This document shows, in pieces, positions 55,515-64,000 of a stretch of 64,000 bases of DNA. The position numbers and the translations under genes were made by a program. The DNA is from Sphingomonas sp. Leaf230. GTDB lineage: Bacteria; Pseudomonadota; Alphaproteobacteria; Sphingomonadales; Sphingomonadaceae. The stretch spans positions 497,027 to 561,026 of the forward strand of contig NZ_LMKW01000008.1 in the NCBI RefSeq assembly GCF_001421745.1, in the 5' to 3' direction. Positions within the stretch are counted from its first letter, which is position 1. Each line of letters opens with the position of its first letter. The notes under the pieces were generated by a model. It made no database searches. It had not been told where the DNA came from and worked only from the letters and a program-made list of their open reading frames with translations.

Positions 55515-57506
55515 TCACGCCCCCAAAGGGGTTGGCGTCCCGAACGGACCCGACGGGCGCCGCGTCTTGGGGATCGACGTGCCCGCACGCGGGACGGTCG
55601 ACGCCTTCGCACCCGGATCCGGACGATCGAGATCCTCGCCGGCGATCAGCTTCTTGATCTCGTCACCGGTCAGCGTCTCAAACTCCAGCAACGCGCCGGC
55701 CACGGTGTGAAGCTGATCTACATGATCGCTCAGCACCTGCTTGGCGCGGTCGAGACCGCCTTCGACGATCCGCTTGATCTCGTCGTCGATCAACTGCGCG
55801 GTCTGGTTCGACATACGCGACGGACGGCTCGACGAGTAGCCGAGGAACGACTCGCCCTCGGGCTCGCCATATTCGAGCGGACCGACCTTGTCCGACATGC
55901 CCCAGCGCGTGACCATGTCGCGCGCCAGACCTGTGGCGTACTGGATGTCGCCAGACGCGCCGGACGAGACCTTGTCGTAGCCGAAGATGACTTCCTCGGC
56001 GACGCGGCCGCCCATCGAGACCGCGAGGTTCGCGTACATCTTGTCACGATGATAGCTGTACGAGTCACGCTCGGGCAGCCGCATGACCATGCCCAGCGCA
56101 CGACCGCGCGGAATGATCGTCGCCTTGTGGATCGGATCCGACGCAGCCTCGTGCATCGCGACGACGGCATGGCCGGCCTCGTGATACGCGGTCATCCGCT
56201 TTTCGTCGTCGGTCATGACCATGGATCGACGCTCGGCGCCCATCATGACTTTGTCCTTGGCCTCCTCGAACTCGGCCATCGCGACCAGACGCTTGCCCTT
56301 GCGCGCCGCATGCAGCGCCGCCTCGTTGACGAGGTTGGCGAGATCGGCACCCGAGAAGCCGGGCGTGCCGCGTGCGATTACGCGAGCGTCGACGTCGGGG
56401 GCGAGCGGCACCTTCTTCATGTGCACTTCAAGGATCTTGATGCGACCCTCGATATCCGGACGCGGCACCGTGACCTGGCGATCGAAACGGCCTGGACGCA
56501 GCAGCGCCGGGTCGAGCACGTCGGGACGGTTGGTCGCGGCGATGATGATGATGCCTTCGTTCGCCTCGAAGCCGTCCATCTCGACCAGCAGCTGGTTCAG
56601 CGTCTGCTCGCGCTCGTCGTTACCGTTGCCAAGACCGGCGCCGCGATGACGACCGACCGCGTCGATTTCGTCGATGAAGACGATGCACGGTGCGGACTTC
56701 TTGGCCTGCTCGAACATGTCGCGGACACGGCTCGCACCGACGCCGACGAACATCTCGACGAAATCGGAACCCGAGATCGTGAAGAACGGCACACCGGCTT
56801 CACCCGCGATCGCGCGAGCGAGCAGCGTCTTGCCGGTACCGGGCGAACCGACCAGCAAGGCGCCCTTGGGGATCTTGCCGCCGAGGCGCGCGAACTTGGT
56901 CGGGTCTTTCAGGAACTCCACGATCTCCTCGAGTTCTTCGCGCGCTTCGTCGATGCCAGCGACATCCTGGAAGGTGACCTTGCCTTCCTTCTGCGTCAGC
57001 ATCTTCGCGCGGCTCTTGCCGAAGCCCATCGCGCCGGATCCCGAATTCTTCTGCATCTGCTTCAGGACGAAAAACGCGATGCCGAGGAACAGCAGGAACG
57101 GCAGCGACTGGTACAGCAGCAGCGCCAGCATCGACGGGCCCTCTTCGGGCTTCGCGCTGATCGAGACGCCCTTCTCGCGCAGCTTCGGCACGAGCGTCGA
57201 ATCGGGGATGGGGTACGACTTGAACTTATCGCCGGTGGACAGCGTCCCCGAGATCATGTCGCGCGAGATGTTGACGTCCTTGACGGTACCCTCGTCGACC
57301 TTGTCGAGGAACGCCGAATACGCGATCGTGTTGCCACCCGACGCAGCCGTGCGGCCGTCGAACATGGTCACGAACAGCGCCAGCGCGAGCAGGATGCCGA
57401 CCCAGATCAACAGGCTCTTCATCCAAGGATTGCCGCCGCCGCCGTTTTCGGGACCGCCATTGCCGGGGCCCTGGGGCTTCTGACCGCGGTTGTCGTTGTC
57501 GCTCAT
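55515..57506 (-). CDS. ftsH: ATP-dependent zinc metalloprotease FtsH
   Basis: The 663-aa membrane AAA+ protease degrades misfolded membrane proteins and regulators such as LpxC. Two membrane helices (about 30-49 and 121-142) flank a periplasmic domain. The AAA core has Walker A GSPGTGKT (usually GPPGTGKT; Pro to Ser here), Walker [11 protein letters not shown] and [20 protein letters not shown]. The zinc site is HEAGH, with a second ligand in the SMGGRVAEE region. The N-terminus has an unusual Gly/Asn/Pro-rich run ([14 protein letters not shown]). ATG at 57506. It follows tilS. Confidence 0.96.
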   Translation of the reverse strand: MSDNDNRGQKPQGPGNGGPENGGGGNPWMKSLLIWVGILLALALFVTMFDGRTAASGGNTIAYSAFLDKVDEGTVKDVNISRDMISGTLSTGDKFKSYPIPDSTLVPKLREKGVSISAKPEEGPSMLALLLYQSLPFLLFLGIAFFVLKQMQKNSGSGAMGFGKSRAKMLTQKEGKVTFQDVAGIDEAREELEEIVEFLKDPTKFARLGGKIPKGALLVGSPGTGKTLLARAIAGEAGVPFFTISGSDFVEMFVGVGASRVRDMFEQAKKSAPCIVFIDEIDAVGRHRGAGLGNGNDEREQTLNQLLVEMDGFEANEGIIIIAATNRPDVLDPALLRPGRFDRQVTVPRPDIEGRIKILEVHMKKVPLAPDVDARVIARGTPGFSGADLANLVNEAALHAARKGKRLVAMAEFEEAKDKVMMGAERRSMVMTDDEKRMTAYHEAGHAVVAMHEAASDPIHKATIIPRGRALGMVMRLPERDSYSYHRDKMYANLAVSMGGRVAEEVIFGYDKVSSGASGDIQYATGLARDMVTRWGMSDKVGPLEYGEPEGESFLGYSSSRPSRMSNQTAQLIDDEIKRIVEGGLDRAKQVLSDHVDQLHTVAGALLEFETLTGDEIKKLIAGEDLDRPDPGAKASTVPRAGTSIPKTRRPSGPFGTPTPLGA

Positions 57507-57606
57507 GGGTGCACGATACCTTTCACTGCACAAGATAAGCGTGCGCAGGTTAATGGCAATGGAACAACGCGCGACTTGCGTTGATCAGTGTGAACGGACG
57601 GGCGCG

Positions 57607-58572
57607 CTAATCGGTTCGGCGCGGTGGTGCCTCGCGGAAGCGCCAGATGTCGCCGCGAACGCTGGCGATGATCCCGGCTTGGGTGGTGCGCTTGCCGGTC
57701 ATCAGCGAGTCGAGCAGGCTTTCGATATTGGCGGCCTCGGTCCATTCGGGCGCGACGATGCCGGCGTCGGTGCGGACCGTGCCGATCGCGCGGCGCGCGA
57801 GGCGGCGAAGGATTTCGCGGGGCAGCTTCTCGACCGCGAGCTTCACCTCGCCGCCGCCGACCTTGGCGCGTTCGGTCCAGATCCAGTCGACCATCGCGCG
57901 GACGTCGGTGTCGGTCTCGGCGAGCGCGGCGGCGGCGCGCGCGAGGTTGGGCGTGCCGAGCCATTCGTTCTGGTCGAGCAACCGGCGGAAGCGGGTGCGA
58001 TCGTGGCGGTCGTCGTGGTTCGAAGGATCGTCGAAGAACGGTACCTCGGCACGGCGGACGATCGCGCGGAGTTCGGCGCGGCGCCAGTCGAGCAAGGGGC
58101 GGATCACGGTGAAGCCGTGGACTTCGGTGCGGGCGCGGACACCGGCGAGGCCGGCTAGCCCTGACCCGCGGGCAGCGCGCATGAGGAAGGTCTCGGCCTG
58201 GTCGTCGGCGTGATGGCCAGTGACGAGCGCCCCTGCCCCGATCGCGCGGGCGTGGTCGGTGAGAAGGGCATAGCGCGTGGTGCGGGCCTGCGCCTGGATG
58301 CTGGCACCGGTGATCGGTTCGCTGGGGGCGAGCGTGGCGTGTGGAATGCCGAGCGTTGCGCAATGCGCGGCGACCATCGCGGACTCCTCCACCGCTTCGG
58401 GGCGAAGGCGGTGGTCGATGCTGGCGACCGTGAAGCCGGGGGGGAGCGCTTCGTGCGCGAGGGTGAGCATCGCCATGCTGTCGGGGCCGCCGGAGACCGC
58501 GAACAGCGGGTTGGCGATGTCGCTTGCCAGGCGCGCGAAGTCGGCGGCGAAGCGGCGTCCCTCTTCGGTCAT
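57607..58572 (-). CDS. tilS: tRNA(Ile) lysidine synthase
   Basis: The 321-aa ATP-dependent N-type enzyme adds lysine to C34 of tRNA-Ile(CAU), changing its codon from AUG to AUA. The PP-loop is FAVSGGPDSMAML (about 24-36), with VASIDHRLRPEA and VTGHHADDQAETFLMRAARGSGLAGL following. It is shorter than the E. coli enzyme (about 430 aa), as in many alphaproteobacteria, because C-terminal domains are reduced. It lies between cpoB and ftsH on the same strand; a family E repeat separates it from cpoB. Confidence 0.94.
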   Translation of the reverse strand: MTEEGRRFAADFARLASDIANPLFAVSGGPDSMAMLTLAHEALPPGFTVASIDHRLRPEAVEESAMVAAHCATLGIPHATLAPSEPITGASIQAQARTTRYALLTDHARAIGAGALVTGHHADDQAETFLMRAARGSGLAGLAGVRARTEVHGFTVIRPLLDWRRAELRAIVRRAEVPFFDDPSNHDDRHDRTRFRRLLDQNEWLGTPNLARAAAALAETDTDVRAMVDWIWTERAKVGGGEVKLAVEKLPREILRRLARRAIGTVRTDAGIVAPEWTEAANIESLLDSLMTGKRTTQAGIIASVRGDIWRFREAPPRRTD

Positions 58573-58599
58573 GCGGAGACAATCCTGACGGTCGAGCAG

Positions 58600-58710
58600 T
58601 CACCACCCCGGCGGAGGCCGGGGCCCAATTGGGGGACGGTGATGACTAAGCGTAGCCCGCCGTTACGACGACCTTGCCAATTGGGCCCCGGCCTCCGCCG
58701 GGGGGGGGCT
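58600..58710. repeat. Intergenic inverted repeat, family E (copy 2)
   Basis: CACCCCGGCGGAGGCCGGGG + CCCAATTGG faces CCAATTGGGCCCCGGCCTCC + GCCGGGGGGGG. It is inserted between cpoB and tilS, which are otherwise in an operon-like arrangement. Confidence 0.87.
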
Positions 58711-58765
58711 GGTGTGCGACGTGAGGTCACGGACAGGTCGGTACGCGTGCGCACTGGAAGATGCC

Positions 58766-59701
58766 TTACTTGCACTTCGCCGCGCTGCGCCCGGCGGCAA
58801 CCTGCCCCTTCATCGCCGACGCCATCTTGGCGCCGTAGACGTCGTTGAGCTCGTCATACACCTTGCACGCATCGGCAGGCTTGTTGAGCTTGGTCAGCGC
58901 CTGGCCAAGATACAGCAGGCTGTCCGGCGCGCGCTCGCCCTCGGGCATCTTCTTGTAATTGTCGTAGAACGCCATCGATGCGAGGCTCGGCTTGCCCTCA
59001 TCGAGATACGACCGGCCGAGCAGGTTCTGCGCATAGCTGGCGCGCTTACTCTTGGGGTATTCGGCGACGACCTTCTTCAGTTGGGCCTCGGCCTGCGGGT
59101 ATTGCTTGGCGGCCCACAGGCGGTAGCCGTACATATACTCGTCCTCCGCCGGATCGCCGGTCGAAGGCTTCTCGACCGAGACCTTGATCGGTGTGGCAGC
59201 GCCGGGCTTGCTCGCGGCTTCGGGGCGTGTTGTCGGGCGTGATGGACCACTCGACTGACCACCCGCTTGGTCATCGGATTCGATCGGGCCACCAGTCCCC
59301 GCCCCCGTCGCGATCGGCGCGGGACCGGTCTCGAGCGTCTTCAGCCGCGCGTCGTTCGAACGGCGGTAATTGTCGAACGCGTCCTGCAACTGGCGGGTGC
59401 GGTTCTGGTTCTGCTCGATCTGCTCGGTGAGCGAGGTCATCTGCTGTTCGAGCGACGTGACGCGCTGGTTCACGTCAGCGAGCGCGCTCGTCGCGGGTGA
59501 GCCGGGCCCCGGGCCCTGTTCGCTCTGCGGCGCGCGGACTTCGGGCTGGAGCATCTGGCCCGCACCACCCGGGAAGACCTTGCGCTGGACCGCGCGCATT
59601 TCGCTTTCGAGCTTGCCGACGCGGCCCTCGACATTTTGTGCCTGTACGGCAGCGGGCAACAGCGCCGCGAGGCAGACGCCGACCAGAATTAACTTACGCA
59701 T
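58766..59701 (-). CDS. cpoB: Cell division coordinator CpoB (YbgF), Tol-Pal system
   Basis: The 311-aa periplasmic protein has a signal peptide (about 1-22), an N-terminal trimerising coiled coil (about 24-115; VNQRVTSLEQQMTSLTEQI), a Pro/Thr-rich linker, and three C-terminal TPR units (about 190-305; YGYRLWAAKQYPQAEAQL, AQNLLGRSYLDEG, LLYLGQALTKLNKPADA). CpoB links Tol-Pal to peptidoglycan synthesis at division. The ATG at 59701 begins the signal peptide; a GTG 9 nt upstream is in frame. tolB and pal are not in the window. Confidence 0.92.
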   Translation of the reverse strand: MRKLILVGVCLAALLPAAVQAQNVEGRVGKLESEMRAVQRKVFPGGAGQMLQPEVRAPQSEQGPGPGSPATSALADVNQRVTSLEQQMTSLTEQIEQNQNRTRQLQDAFDNYRRSNDARLKTLETGPAPIATGAGTGGPIESDDQAGGQSSGPSRPTTRPEAASKPGAATPIKVSVEKPSTGDPAEDEYMYGYRLWAAKQYPQAEAQLKKVVAEYPKSKRASYAQNLLGRSYLDEGKPSLASMAFYDNYKKMPEGERAPDSLLYLGQALTKLNKPADACKVYDELNDVYGAKMASAMKGQVAAGRSAAKCK

Positions 59702-59797
59702 GGGCCACACCCCCCGGTGGATTGGTTAATCGTCCGGGTATAGCTGCACTACCCATCCTGTCGCCAGCCTTAAGACCCTGGCGATGGTCGGCTGCAA

Positions 59798-60766
59798 TCA
59801 CGGATTGGGCGTTGCCGTAGCGGCGGGTGGTGGATTGGCGGCCGCGTCGAGGTTGGCGCGCTGCGTTTCGCTCAACGGACGACGCGGCGTGCGGGGACGG
59901 CTTGCAGTACGCGACCGCTCGGACGACCGCGTCGACGTCGCTTCGGTCGCGGCAGGCGTCGTCTGAGGCTCGGGCGTGCCGGCAATCCGCGCGGCAATTG
60001 CCGGCGCACCCACGGACACGTCCTTGATCGCGCGCTCACCCGTGCCGAGCGCAGGCGCCGCGGCGCCGTTGAGCGTCACCGCCAGCTTGTCGGCGCGACC
60101 GATGTTGATCTTCGGGTCCTTGGCATCCTTCGGCACGTCGAACTTTTCGCCGGGCTTCATCGTGCCGAGGTAGAGCGTCTTGTTGTCGGCATCGTAGACG
60201 CGCATCCATACCTCGTCCGAGGCGGTCAGCGTGACCTGCCCGTTGGCGGGCGTGGCCGGCGCAGGAACCGGTTGCGCGGTCTGCGCGGCGGGGTTCGGCG
60301 CGGTCTCGGCGATCGGCGTCGTGGTCGAGGCGTTGTTCGAACCACGGAACATGTCGGTGCCGTACCACAGCCCGACCAGCACCAGCACCGCGATCGCGAT
60401 GCCCAGCGCGACGATCGCGAGGCCACGCGAAGGCACGCGCGACGGATCGGTCATCTCGTACGGTTCGTATTCTGGCTTCTTGCTGCCCAGCTTCGCGACG
60501 TCGCTACGGACGATGTTCGCGATCTGCACCTCGTCGATGCCCATCGCGCGGGCATAGGCGCGGCTGAAACCGACCGCGTAGGTCGAGGACGGCAGCGTGG
60601 AATAATCGGACGCCTCGATCGCTTCGAGGTGACGCAACGGCACGCGGGTACGCGTCGCGATATCCGCGACGGTCAGGCCCTGCGCCTCGCGCGCCTTGCG
60701 GAGAATGTCGCCAGCACGCTCTGGTTGAGCGGGTGCTGCGTTCTGGCCGGTTTCGACCTCGTCCAT
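59798..60766 (-). CDS. RodZ-like helix-turn-helix membrane protein
   Basis: The 322-aa protein has a cytosolic Xre-type HTH (about 18-80; DILRKAREAQGLTVADIATRT), one membrane helix (about 115-134), a Pro/Thr/Ala linker and a periplasmic DUF4115-like domain (about 185-265; VTLTASDEVWMRVYDADNKTLYLGTM), ending in a basic low-complexity tail. This is the RodZ architecture; RodZ ties MreB to the cell-wall machinery and sets rod shape. GGAG is 10 nt before the ATG at 60766. It lies downstream of ptsP. Confidence 0.88.
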   Translation of the reverse strand: MDEVETGQNAAPAQPERAGDILRKAREAQGLTVADIATRTRVPLRHLEAIEASDYSTLPSSTYAVGFSRAYARAMGIDEVQIANIVRSDVAKLGSKKPEYEPYEMTDPSRVPSRGLAIVALGIAIAVLVLVGLWYGTDMFRGSNNASTTTPIAETAPNPAAQTAQPVPAPATPANGQVTLTASDEVWMRVYDADNKTLYLGTMKPGEKFDVPKDAKDPKINIGRADKLAVTLNGAAAPALGTGERAIKDVSVGAPAIAARIAGTPEPQTTPAATEATSTRSSERSRTASRPRTPRRPLSETQRANLDAAANPPPAATATPNP

Positions 60767-60874
60767 TCTTGTCTCCGAACACGGGTGCGTAGCGTTTCCC
60801 GCCATGTCACCCGTCTTTCAGAGGGCCCCAGCCGTGTCAACGCACCGAACGTCTTAACCGCAGCTTTCCGCCGA

Positions 60875-63148
60875 TCAGACGATTTCGACGCCGTTTTCGG
60901 TCGCCCAGTTGGTCAGCGCACCGCGCATGTCGCGTGGCGGGTTGGCCAGCAGCCCTGCCATGTATGCGACGAGCGCAGCGCGATCGAGCGAGCGCGTCAT
61001 CGCCTTGATCGGGCCGACTGCGGCGGGGGTGATCGACAACCTCTCAATGCCGAGCCCGATCAGCGCCATCGCCTCCAGCGGACGCCCGCCCATCTCGCCG
61101 CAGACCGCCAGATCGACCGCGGCGTCGCGGACCGGTGCGACCAGCCGCGCGATGAAGCGGAGGATCGACGGGCTGAGCCAGTCGTAGCGCTCGGCGAGCT
61201 TCGGGTTGGCACGATCGGCGGCGAACAGGAACTGCGTCAGGTCGTTGGTGCCGATCGACAGGAACTCGATCTTCGGCAGCAATATGTCGAGCATCTCGGC
61301 GAGCGCCGGCACCTCGAGCATCGCGCCGTAGCGGATCGCCAGCGGCATCTTCCGACCGCGCCCTTCGAGCCAGGTCCGCTGCGCCTCGAACAGCGCGCGT
61401 GCCTCGTCGAACTCCCACGGCTCGCTGACCATCGGGAACATCACGTTGAGCGTGCGACCGGCGGCGGCTTCTAAGAGAGCGCGTGCCTGCACCTTCATCA
61501 ACCCGTCGCGCTCCAGGCCGAGGCGCAATGCGCGCCAGCCCATCGCCGGGTTCTCCTCGTCGGAATCTTCCTTGTTGAGATACGGCAGCGCCTTGTCGCC
61601 GCCGATATCGACGGTGCGGAAGATCACCGGGCGATCGCCCGCCGCGTCGAGCACTTCGCGGTAGAGCCGCTGCTGGCGCTCGCGTTGCGGCAGCGTGGCG
61701 GAGACGAGGAACTGGAACTCGGTGCGGAACAGGCCGATGCCATCCGCGCCAGTGACGTCGAGCGCGGCCACGTCGTCGCGGAGGCCTGCGTTCACCATCA
61801 AGGTCAGGCGGTGGCCGTCCTTGGTGACGGGGGGCACGTCGCGGAGCGCTGCGAACGCCGCCTTGCGCTTCTGGCGCATCGCGAGGCGCGCCTCGAACGC
61901 TTCCTCCATCGCTGCCGAGGGCCGCGCGAAGACGTTGCTCTCGGCGCTATCGAGCAACAGCATGTCGCCCTCTGCTACCAACCGGCGGATGTCGCGGACG
62001 CGGCCGAGCACGGGTACGCCCATCGCGCGCGCGACGATCGTGACGTGCGCGGTGAGCGAGCCTTCTTCCAGGATCACGCCCTTCAGCCGACGCTTGTCGT
62101 ATTCGAGCAGTTCGGCGGGGCCGAGGTTGCGCGCGATCAGGATCGTGTCCTGGCGAAGACCCATCTGCGCGGCGGTACCCATCTGGCCCGAGACGATCCG
62201 CAGTAGTCGGTTCGACAAATCCTCCAGATCATGCATCCGGTCGGCGAGCAGCGGATCGTCGATCTGGCGCATGCGCTGGCGCGTGCGTTGCTGGACGCGC
62301 TCGATCGCCGCCTCGGCGGTCAGGCCGGAGTCGATCGCCTCGTTGATGCGCCGCGCCCAACCCTCGTCGTACGCGAACATCTTGTAGGTCTGGAGCACTT
62401 CGACATGCTCGCCGCCGACGCCGAATTCGGCTTCGCGCGTCATCCGGTCGATGCCTTCGCGCATCTTGTCGAACGCCGCGTAGACGCGGTGGCGCTCGGC
62501 ATCGGTGTCCTCGGCAACGGTGTGCTCGATGTGGATGCGCGGCTGGTGGTAGACCGCAAAGCCTGCGCCCATGCCGTCGACGAGCTTCTGGCCGGGAATC
62601 CGCATCGCCGCGGTCGACTGCGGCCGGTCCGCGCCGCCGCCGGTGGTGTCGATCAGCCCCGCGTTGGCGATCAGTTCGGAGAGCACCATCGCGACCGTCT
62701 GCAACGCCTCGATCTCGACGTCGGCATATCTGCGACGGTCGGTGTGCTGGACGGCCAGGACGCCGACGGAGCGCTCGCGTCGGATGATCGGCACGCCGGC
62801 AAAGCTGTGGAAGCGATCCTCGCCGGTCTCGGGCTTGTAGGCGAAATCGGGGTGGCTGGCGGCTTCGTCGAGGTTGAGCACCTCGACATCCTCGGCGATC
62901 GTGCCGACGAGCCCTTCGCCGAGCGCGAGCTTGGTGACGTGGACGGCCGCCTGGTCGAGGCCGCGCGTCGCGAACAGTTCGAGCACGCCTTCGCGCAGGA
63001 GGTAGATCGAGCAGACTTCGCTGTCGATCGCGGTCGCGATGATGCCGACGACGGCGTTGAGCTTGGCTTGCGCGGAGGTGCGCGACGCCATCACGTCGTG
63101 AAGGCTGGTGAGGATTTCGCGGGCGGAGGCGGCGGCCGAAAGGGGCAT
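60875..63148 (-). CDS. ptsP: PTS-Ntr phosphoenolpyruvate-protein phosphotransferase (EI-Ntr) with GAF domain
   Basis: The 757-aa cytosolic enzyme has an N-terminal GAF sensor (about 12-165), an HPr/NPr-binding helical domain (about 180-330), the phospho-histidine domain with the active His near 365 in GSLTAHVTIVARAMG, and the PEP-binding TIM barrel (about 430-735; GLFRTEFQFL, GTNDLTQFLFAADR, CGEMGG). It moves phosphate from PEP to NPr and on to EIIA-Ntr, linking nitrogen and carbon status to envelope and potassium control. Ends just upstream of the RodZ-like gene. Confidence 0.94.
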   Translation of the reverse strand: MPLSAAASAREILTSLHDVMASRTSAQAKLNAVVGIIATAIDSEVCSIYLLREGVLELFATRGLDQAAVHVTKLALGEGLVGTIAEDVEVLNLDEAASHPDFAYKPETGEDRFHSFAGVPIIRRERSVGVLAVQHTDRRRYADVEIEALQTVAMVLSELIANAGLIDTTGGGADRPQSTAAMRIPGQKLVDGMGAGFAVYHQPRIHIEHTVAEDTDAERHRVYAAFDKMREGIDRMTREAEFGVGGEHVEVLQTYKMFAYDEGWARRINEAIDSGLTAEAAIERVQQRTRQRMRQIDDPLLADRMHDLEDLSNRLLRIVSGQMGTAAQMGLRQDTILIARNLGPAELLEYDKRRLKGVILEEGSLTAHVTIVARAMGVPVLGRVRDIRRLVAEGDMLLLDSAESNVFARPSAAMEEAFEARLAMRQKRKAAFAALRDVPPVTKDGHRLTLMVNAGLRDDVAALDVTGADGIGLFRTEFQFLVSATLPQRERQQRLYREVLDAAGDRPVIFRTVDIGGDKALPYLNKEDSDEENPAMGWRALRLGLERDGLMKVQARALLEAAAGRTLNVMFPMVSEPWEFDEARALFEAQRTWLEGRGRKMPLAIRYGAMLEVPALAEMLDILLPKIEFLSIGTNDLTQFLFAADRANPKLAERYDWLSPSILRFIARLVAPVRDAAVDLAVCGEMGGRPLEAMALIGLGIERLSITPAAVGPIKAMTRSLDRAALVAYMAGLLANPPRDMRGALTNWATENGVEIV

Positions 63149-63300
63149 TGGAGTTGGCTATCAGATGAAGCGCTTGGGTGCCACGCAACAAAAGCAGTGC
63201 CGGGGCGAAGTTCGATCGATCTGGCGGTGGGGATTCTTACAAAAGGGATTGGTGCGGATCGCGGCGCGTAAATCTCATCGGCTACGGTTGCCCTCTCCTT

Positions 63301-63358
63301 CTTGTTCTCCCGCGAAGGCGGGAGCCCAGTCTGGGTCCCCGCCTTCGCGGGGAAACAC
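63301..63358. repeat. Intergenic inverted repeat, family F (copy 2)
   Basis: TTCTCCCGCGAAGGCGGGAG + CCCAGTCTGGG + TCCCCGCCTTCGCGGGGAA. It equals the copy at 36566-36626 over nearly all positions. It lies between ruvB and ptsP. Confidence 0.88.
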
Positions 63359-63378
63359 GGTAGCGCGTACGCAACCCG

Positions 63379-64000
63379 TTACGCGTCGAACAGGCCGTCC
63401 TGGCTGCCGGCTGGTGGGTTCAGACCCAGGTGTTTCCAGCCGCCTGCGTTCAGGAACCGACCGCGAGCGGTGCGCGCGATCAGGCCGAGCTGGATCAGAT
63501 ATGGCTCGATCACTTCCTCGATCGTGTCGCGCGGTTCGCTGAGACCTGCCGCTAGAGTCTCCACCCCGACCGGGCCGCCGCGGTAGATGTCGGCGATCAT
63601 CATCAGATAGCGGCGGTCCATCGCGTCGAGCCCGAGCGAATCGACCTCCAGCCGGTTGAGCGCCGCGTCCGCCGCGCGCGCGTCGACCGTCTCGTGCCCC
63701 GCGACGTTGGCGAAATCGCGCACGCGGCGTAGCAACCGCCCGGCGATGCGCGGCGTACCCCGGGCCCGGCGCGCGATTTCCATTGCGCCGTCCTTGGCGA
63801 TGCCAAGCCCGAGCAGTCCCGCCGCTCGCGTGACGACGCGCTCCAACTCCTCGACCGTGTAGAATTGCAACCGCACCGGGATGCCGAAGCGATCGCGTAG
63901 CGGCGTGGTCAGCAACCCCTGCCGCGTGGTCGCACCGATCAGCGTGAACCGCGGCAGGTCGATCCGCACCGAGCGCGCGGACGGTCCCTCGCCGATCATC
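63379..64000 (-). CDS. ruvB: Holliday junction branch migration helicase RuvB, C-terminal part (runs off the window)
   Basis: At least 207 codons are present; the N-terminal Walker motifs lie beyond the right edge. Visible parts are the end of the AAA+ domain ([27 protein letters not shown], sensor 1 and arginine finger region, read over the first 40 residues), the lid with [18 protein letters not shown], and the C-terminal winged helix with [17 protein letters not shown] and [12 protein letters not shown]. RuvB pumps DNA through RuvA at four-way junctions during recombination repair. Confidence 0.95.
   Translation of the reverse strand, partial: MIGEGPSARSVRIDLPRFTLIGATTRQGLLTTPLRDRFGIPVRLQFYTVEELERVVTRAAGLLGLGIAKDGAMEIARRARGTPRIAGRLLRRVRDFANVAGHETVDARAADAALNRLEVDSLGLDAMDRRYLMMIADIYRGGPVGVETLAAGLSEPRDTIEEVIEPYLIQLGLIARTARGRFLNAGGWKHLGLNPPAGSQDGLFDA

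Overview
The window looks like chromosomal DNA of a sphingomonad alphaproteobacterium (Sphingomonas or a close relative). This rests on very high GC, G/C-ending codons, the alphaproteobacterial SerC N-terminus at the left edge, dciA-dsbA-dsbA-smc and nadD-rsfS-rlmH-envC-ctpA gene orders, a cpoB-tilS-ftsH group, and many short intergenic inverted repeats. The taxonomic call is inference from gene content. No rRNA, tRNA, CRISPR array, prophage or insertion sequence was seen. Most genes are housekeeping.

Layout from left to right. 1-8.3 kb: the start of serC, an extensin-like lipoprotein, a LOG-family protein, a membrane-anchored cytochrome c, prephenate dehydratase, a PepSY protein-response regulator-histidine kinase operon, and a Uup-type ABC-F ATPase. 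8.4-17.6 kb: a small secreted/membrane protein with a strong terminator, a DUF815 ATPase, then the regulatory block of an XrtA/PEP-CTERM exopolysaccharide system (sugar transferase, PrsK, PrsR, TPR protein) divergent from a GDP-mannose pyrophosphorylase. 17.6-22.7 kb: a tentative NepR-like ORF, a DUF885 protein and a GH3 glycosidase.

22.9-34.4 kb: a long minus-strand run, mutY - beta-lactamase-like - nudC - sdaA - M3 peptidase - cysteine synthase-like enzyme - 5-oxoprolinase. Several junctions are 4-nt ATGA overlaps. It joins DNA/nucleotide upkeep to peptide, serine, cysteine and 5-oxoproline catabolism. Divergent from it are dciA, two DsbA-like proteins and smc (34.4-40.1 kb).

40.1-43.2 kb: a two-gene DNA-repair module, a radical SAM protein with a helix-hairpin-helix and a DUF4130-UdgX fusion. 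A perfect GAAC-N7-GAAC site, the alphaproteobacterial LexA operator pattern, lies directly before the first start codon. I consider this the most interesting locus. 43.4-46.6 kb: aldo/keto reductase, DedA, DJ-1/PfpI protein, and a sphingomonad-type secreted protein. 46.7-53.8 kb: the proA / RelE-CopG toxin-antitoxin / nadD / rsfS / rlmH / envC / ctpA / dsbB / coq7 series, with the toxin-antitoxin pair spliced into the housekeeping operon by 4-nt overlaps. 53.8-64 kb: a DUF3667 protein, a Rap1a-like protein, ftsH, tilS, cpoB, a RodZ-like protein, ptsP and the C-terminal part of ruvB.

Short inverted-repeat elements of at least seven sequence families fill nearly every longer intergenic gap. Three families have two clear copies each, and one of those also has a third half copy. 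Two repeats appear to have supplied translation signals to neighbouring genes (the extensin-like lipoprotein and udgX).
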